From Pyrocephalus nanus (taxonomy: Eukaryota; Chordata; Aves; Passeriformes; Tyrannidae): DNA of 64,000 nucleotides. This document shows, piece after piece, positions 62,182 to 64,000 of the stretch (its first letter is position 1; each line of letters begins with the position of its first letter). The notes beneath the pieces were generated by a model that did not search any database, was not told where the DNA came from, and saw only the letters and a list, made by a program, of their open reading frames with translations. The position numbers were made by a program, and so were the translations under genes. The stretch is from assembly GCA_038380795.1 (NCBI GenBank), contig CM076259.1, forward strand, positions 98,071,739 to 98,135,738. The letters are read 5' to 3'.

Positions 62182-62249
62182 GTATTAGCTTTCCCATGTT
62201 ATAGATGCAAACCTGAGAGATTAAAGCCTTACGTGCGCAGAGGGCCACC
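62182..62249 (-). repeat. MIR-like ancient SINE relic
   Basis: TTCCCATGTTATAGATGCAA, then ACCTGAGAGATTAAAGCCTT, then GCAGAGGGCCACC. This mirrors the reverse-complement MIR order (CCCATTTTATAGATGGGAAA / CTGAGGCAGAGAGATTAAGTGACTT). Confidence 0.45.
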
Positions 62250-63338
62250 ATTTTAGGGACCAAATTATGGCCCCGTGAAGTGTGTCCAGCTAGCAGGAAA
62301 ACTCATTACTCACTTCTGAATACTGAAGATGAAGTATTCGGCTCAAAGCCACCCTGAGAGCCAATAAAGCAGCCAGGTTGTGATCCATGCTCCCCTCACC
62401 CCAGTCCAGCCTGAAGAGTCATTATTTTCTCAGTTAAATACAATATTGAACCCCAATTCCATTTGCTGTTCTTTTTCTTGACTAAGCTTGCTTTTACAGT
62501 TCCTTATAACACAAGCACTGTAGATGCAGGTACTTCCAAAGACCTATACAGTAAAACATTCACCAGGTACGCTGCTGCTGTTTATTGAGTTGCTAGGGCT
62601 GAAAAATCCAGATTGGGTAAATTCCCATTTGCTTTGCGTTTTGTTGGGATACAGTGCCTACATTATATGAGTCAATTAAATGAGCCTGGAACTGTTCTCT
62701 GGCACTAAGGCCAACAGGCATGGAATAACTCACATTCACATAGTTAAATTCTCATGCCCTCTAAAACAGGGTGGCCACAGGCATAACCCCTTGCAAAGGT
62801 TACTCCTGGCTCATCTTATTGCCCAAACCACACCTGAGAATAGGGAAGACAGTGCTGGTTTCCAGGTCAGTCATGCTCAGGACCTTCCCCATTAGCAGAG
62901 ACCTGACTTGGTCTCCTGCCGACCCTTTCTTCAGAGGTGAATTTCTGTCCAAGCTAAAGAAAGATAATTTGCCTTGATCCCTGTCTTCTAATAACACAGA
63001 TGTATCAAATAGCAGCTGCATCAGTGTAATAACTTGATTCCTGCTCAGTCACTAAGAAACTTGTTTGTTATCCACACCTCCTTCATAGGTCTGCAAGCCG
63101 CAACCAGCTCTATGATTTTCTGTATTTCCAAATTTAAGGAGAGAAGGGAGTTGTTCTGCAATATGGCCATTACTTTGCCCCGATGTTTAGTTTCTCAGAG
63201 AGACCCAAATTAAAATTACCTACATAAAGGTAAAAATCCTTTTGATTTCAGAGTGGGAAGAGAGGTATATGCCAGATTTGATCTCACCAGCACCCTCCAT
63301 AGACTTTCTAGTGCTCTGCATTTCCAGTACTGCTATTG
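62250..63338. other. Unique gene-free sequence
   Basis: No gene or repeat recognised; frames under 75 codons only. Confidence 0.55.
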
Positions 63339-63356
63339 AAAAAAAAAAAAAAAAAA
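63339..63356. repeat. Poly(A) run (18 A)
   Basis: Uninterrupted A run directly upstream of a G-rich purine tract. Confidence 0.9.
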
Positions 63357-63359
63357 GCA

Positions 63360-63395
63360 GGGCGGGGAGGAGGGAGGGGAAGAAAGAAAAAATAC
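63360..63395 (+). repeat. Purine tract with G-quadruplex motif
   Basis: GGGCGGGGAGGAGGGAGGGG (63360-63379) has four G runs of at least three with loops of one to four bases, followed by an AAGAAAGAAAAAA stretch. Confidence 0.75.
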
Positions 63396-64000
63396 AAGAG
63401 GCAACAAGAAAGACAGTTTTCCTCAATCTGTTAGGGACAAAGAACTAACATCCACATGGAGAGACTGCTTTTTATAACAAACACACCTCCTAAAAGTTAA
63501 TTACTTTCCATTTAACACAGCCGGAGTGACTAAAGGCACAGCCAAAACACACAGTGCCATCTAACGTACGAACCACCTTGTGTAACCTGAGCATACAAAC
63601 AGGGAGAAAAAGTCCGTGCTGGATCTGTGTCAAGCCACAAGCATATCAGGATTTTTTCAACAAATAGATGATTCCTGACAAAAGCCTATTCTCTGACTTT
63701 GGGCATTTTGAAATAATCAGGCTCATATGCCGGTTATTGCAGCAAAATCAGGTGGCTGAGGTTACATTCTCTTCTTCCAGGATGCTCGATAGCTAGGTGC
63801 CAAATGAAAACACACCAACATGATCTGCAGACACATTTGAAAATGGACATATGCCATCACATAGAGAAAGGGGGGTGGGGGGAAAATTAAGCTTCAGTGT
63901 TGCTCTCCTCACCCCAAAAACCAGCCCTCTGGTGAAGCAACTCCAGCACATGGCACTCTGCCATGAGTTGCCTCTGCTCAGATCTCTTGCAAACTACACC
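63396..64000. other. Unique gene-free sequence to the window end
   Basis: A G6-T-G6 tract lies at 63870-63882. No gene or interspersed repeat was recognised. Confidence 0.55.

Noticed and set aside
1..64000. tRNA, rRNA, snRNA genes, mitochondrial insertions, telomeric repeats, CRISPR arrays
   Set aside because: No tRNA B-box with matching acceptor stem, no rRNA, U-RNA or mitochondrial words, no TTAGGG arrays, and no regularly spaced repeats were seen. A systematic covariance-model scan would be needed to exclude diverged RNA genes.

Overview
This is a gene-poor stretch of vertebrate genomic DNA, almost certainly from a bird. Three signs point that way. CR1 LINE fragments occur repeatedly and end in the TTCTATGATTCTATGA-type 3' tail. 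There is one solo LTR of the large retroviral LTR family common in bird genomes. No mammalian L1 or Alu is recognisable. I cannot name the species. Nothing looks bacterial or organellar; there are no operons, rRNAs, tRNAs or CRISPR arrays.

No complete host protein-coding gene can be supported. The longest open frame (158 codons at 41261-41737) lies inside a CR1 copy. The next one (153 codons at 4030-4491) runs into an AT microsatellite. The best host-transcript candidate is a two-exon structure on the + strand. It has an internal exon at 23940-24071 with a strong acceptor and a GTAAGTATG donor, and a terminal exon at 25433-~25600 with an acceptor, an acidic reading frame, a stop and an AATAAA. 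Two CpG-rich patches (636-861 and about 19740-20135) could be small promoters; the second has a donor-like site on the minus strand.

Layout: 0-1 kb has two minus-strand CR1 pieces and the first CpG patch. 1-19.7 kb is mostly unique AT-rich sequence with a complex AT/TG microsatellite at 4.35-4.48 kb, A runs and old SINE-like relics. 19.7-25.6 kb holds the second CpG patch, a MIR-like relic, a CR1 tail and the exon pair. 25.6-41 kb is unique sequence with CR1 copies at 28.3-28.9, 33.8 and 36.9-37.3 kb. 41.2-41.8 kb is the best-preserved CR1, with a frame-keeping internal deletion. 47.05-47.64 kb is the minus-strand solo LTR. 50.4, 56.8 and 57.3 kb carry more CR1. 59.78-60.86 kb is a pair of about 120-base inverted repeats around about 836 bases, resembling a non-autonomous DNA transposon or inverted duplication, which I do not recognise. 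The rest is unique sequence with A/C-rich tracts.

There is no pathway to describe. The content is intergenic or intronic DNA shaped by CR1 and LTR insertions and low-complexity tracts, with several TAATTA/octamer-rich blocks that could be conserved enhancers but need alignment to judge.
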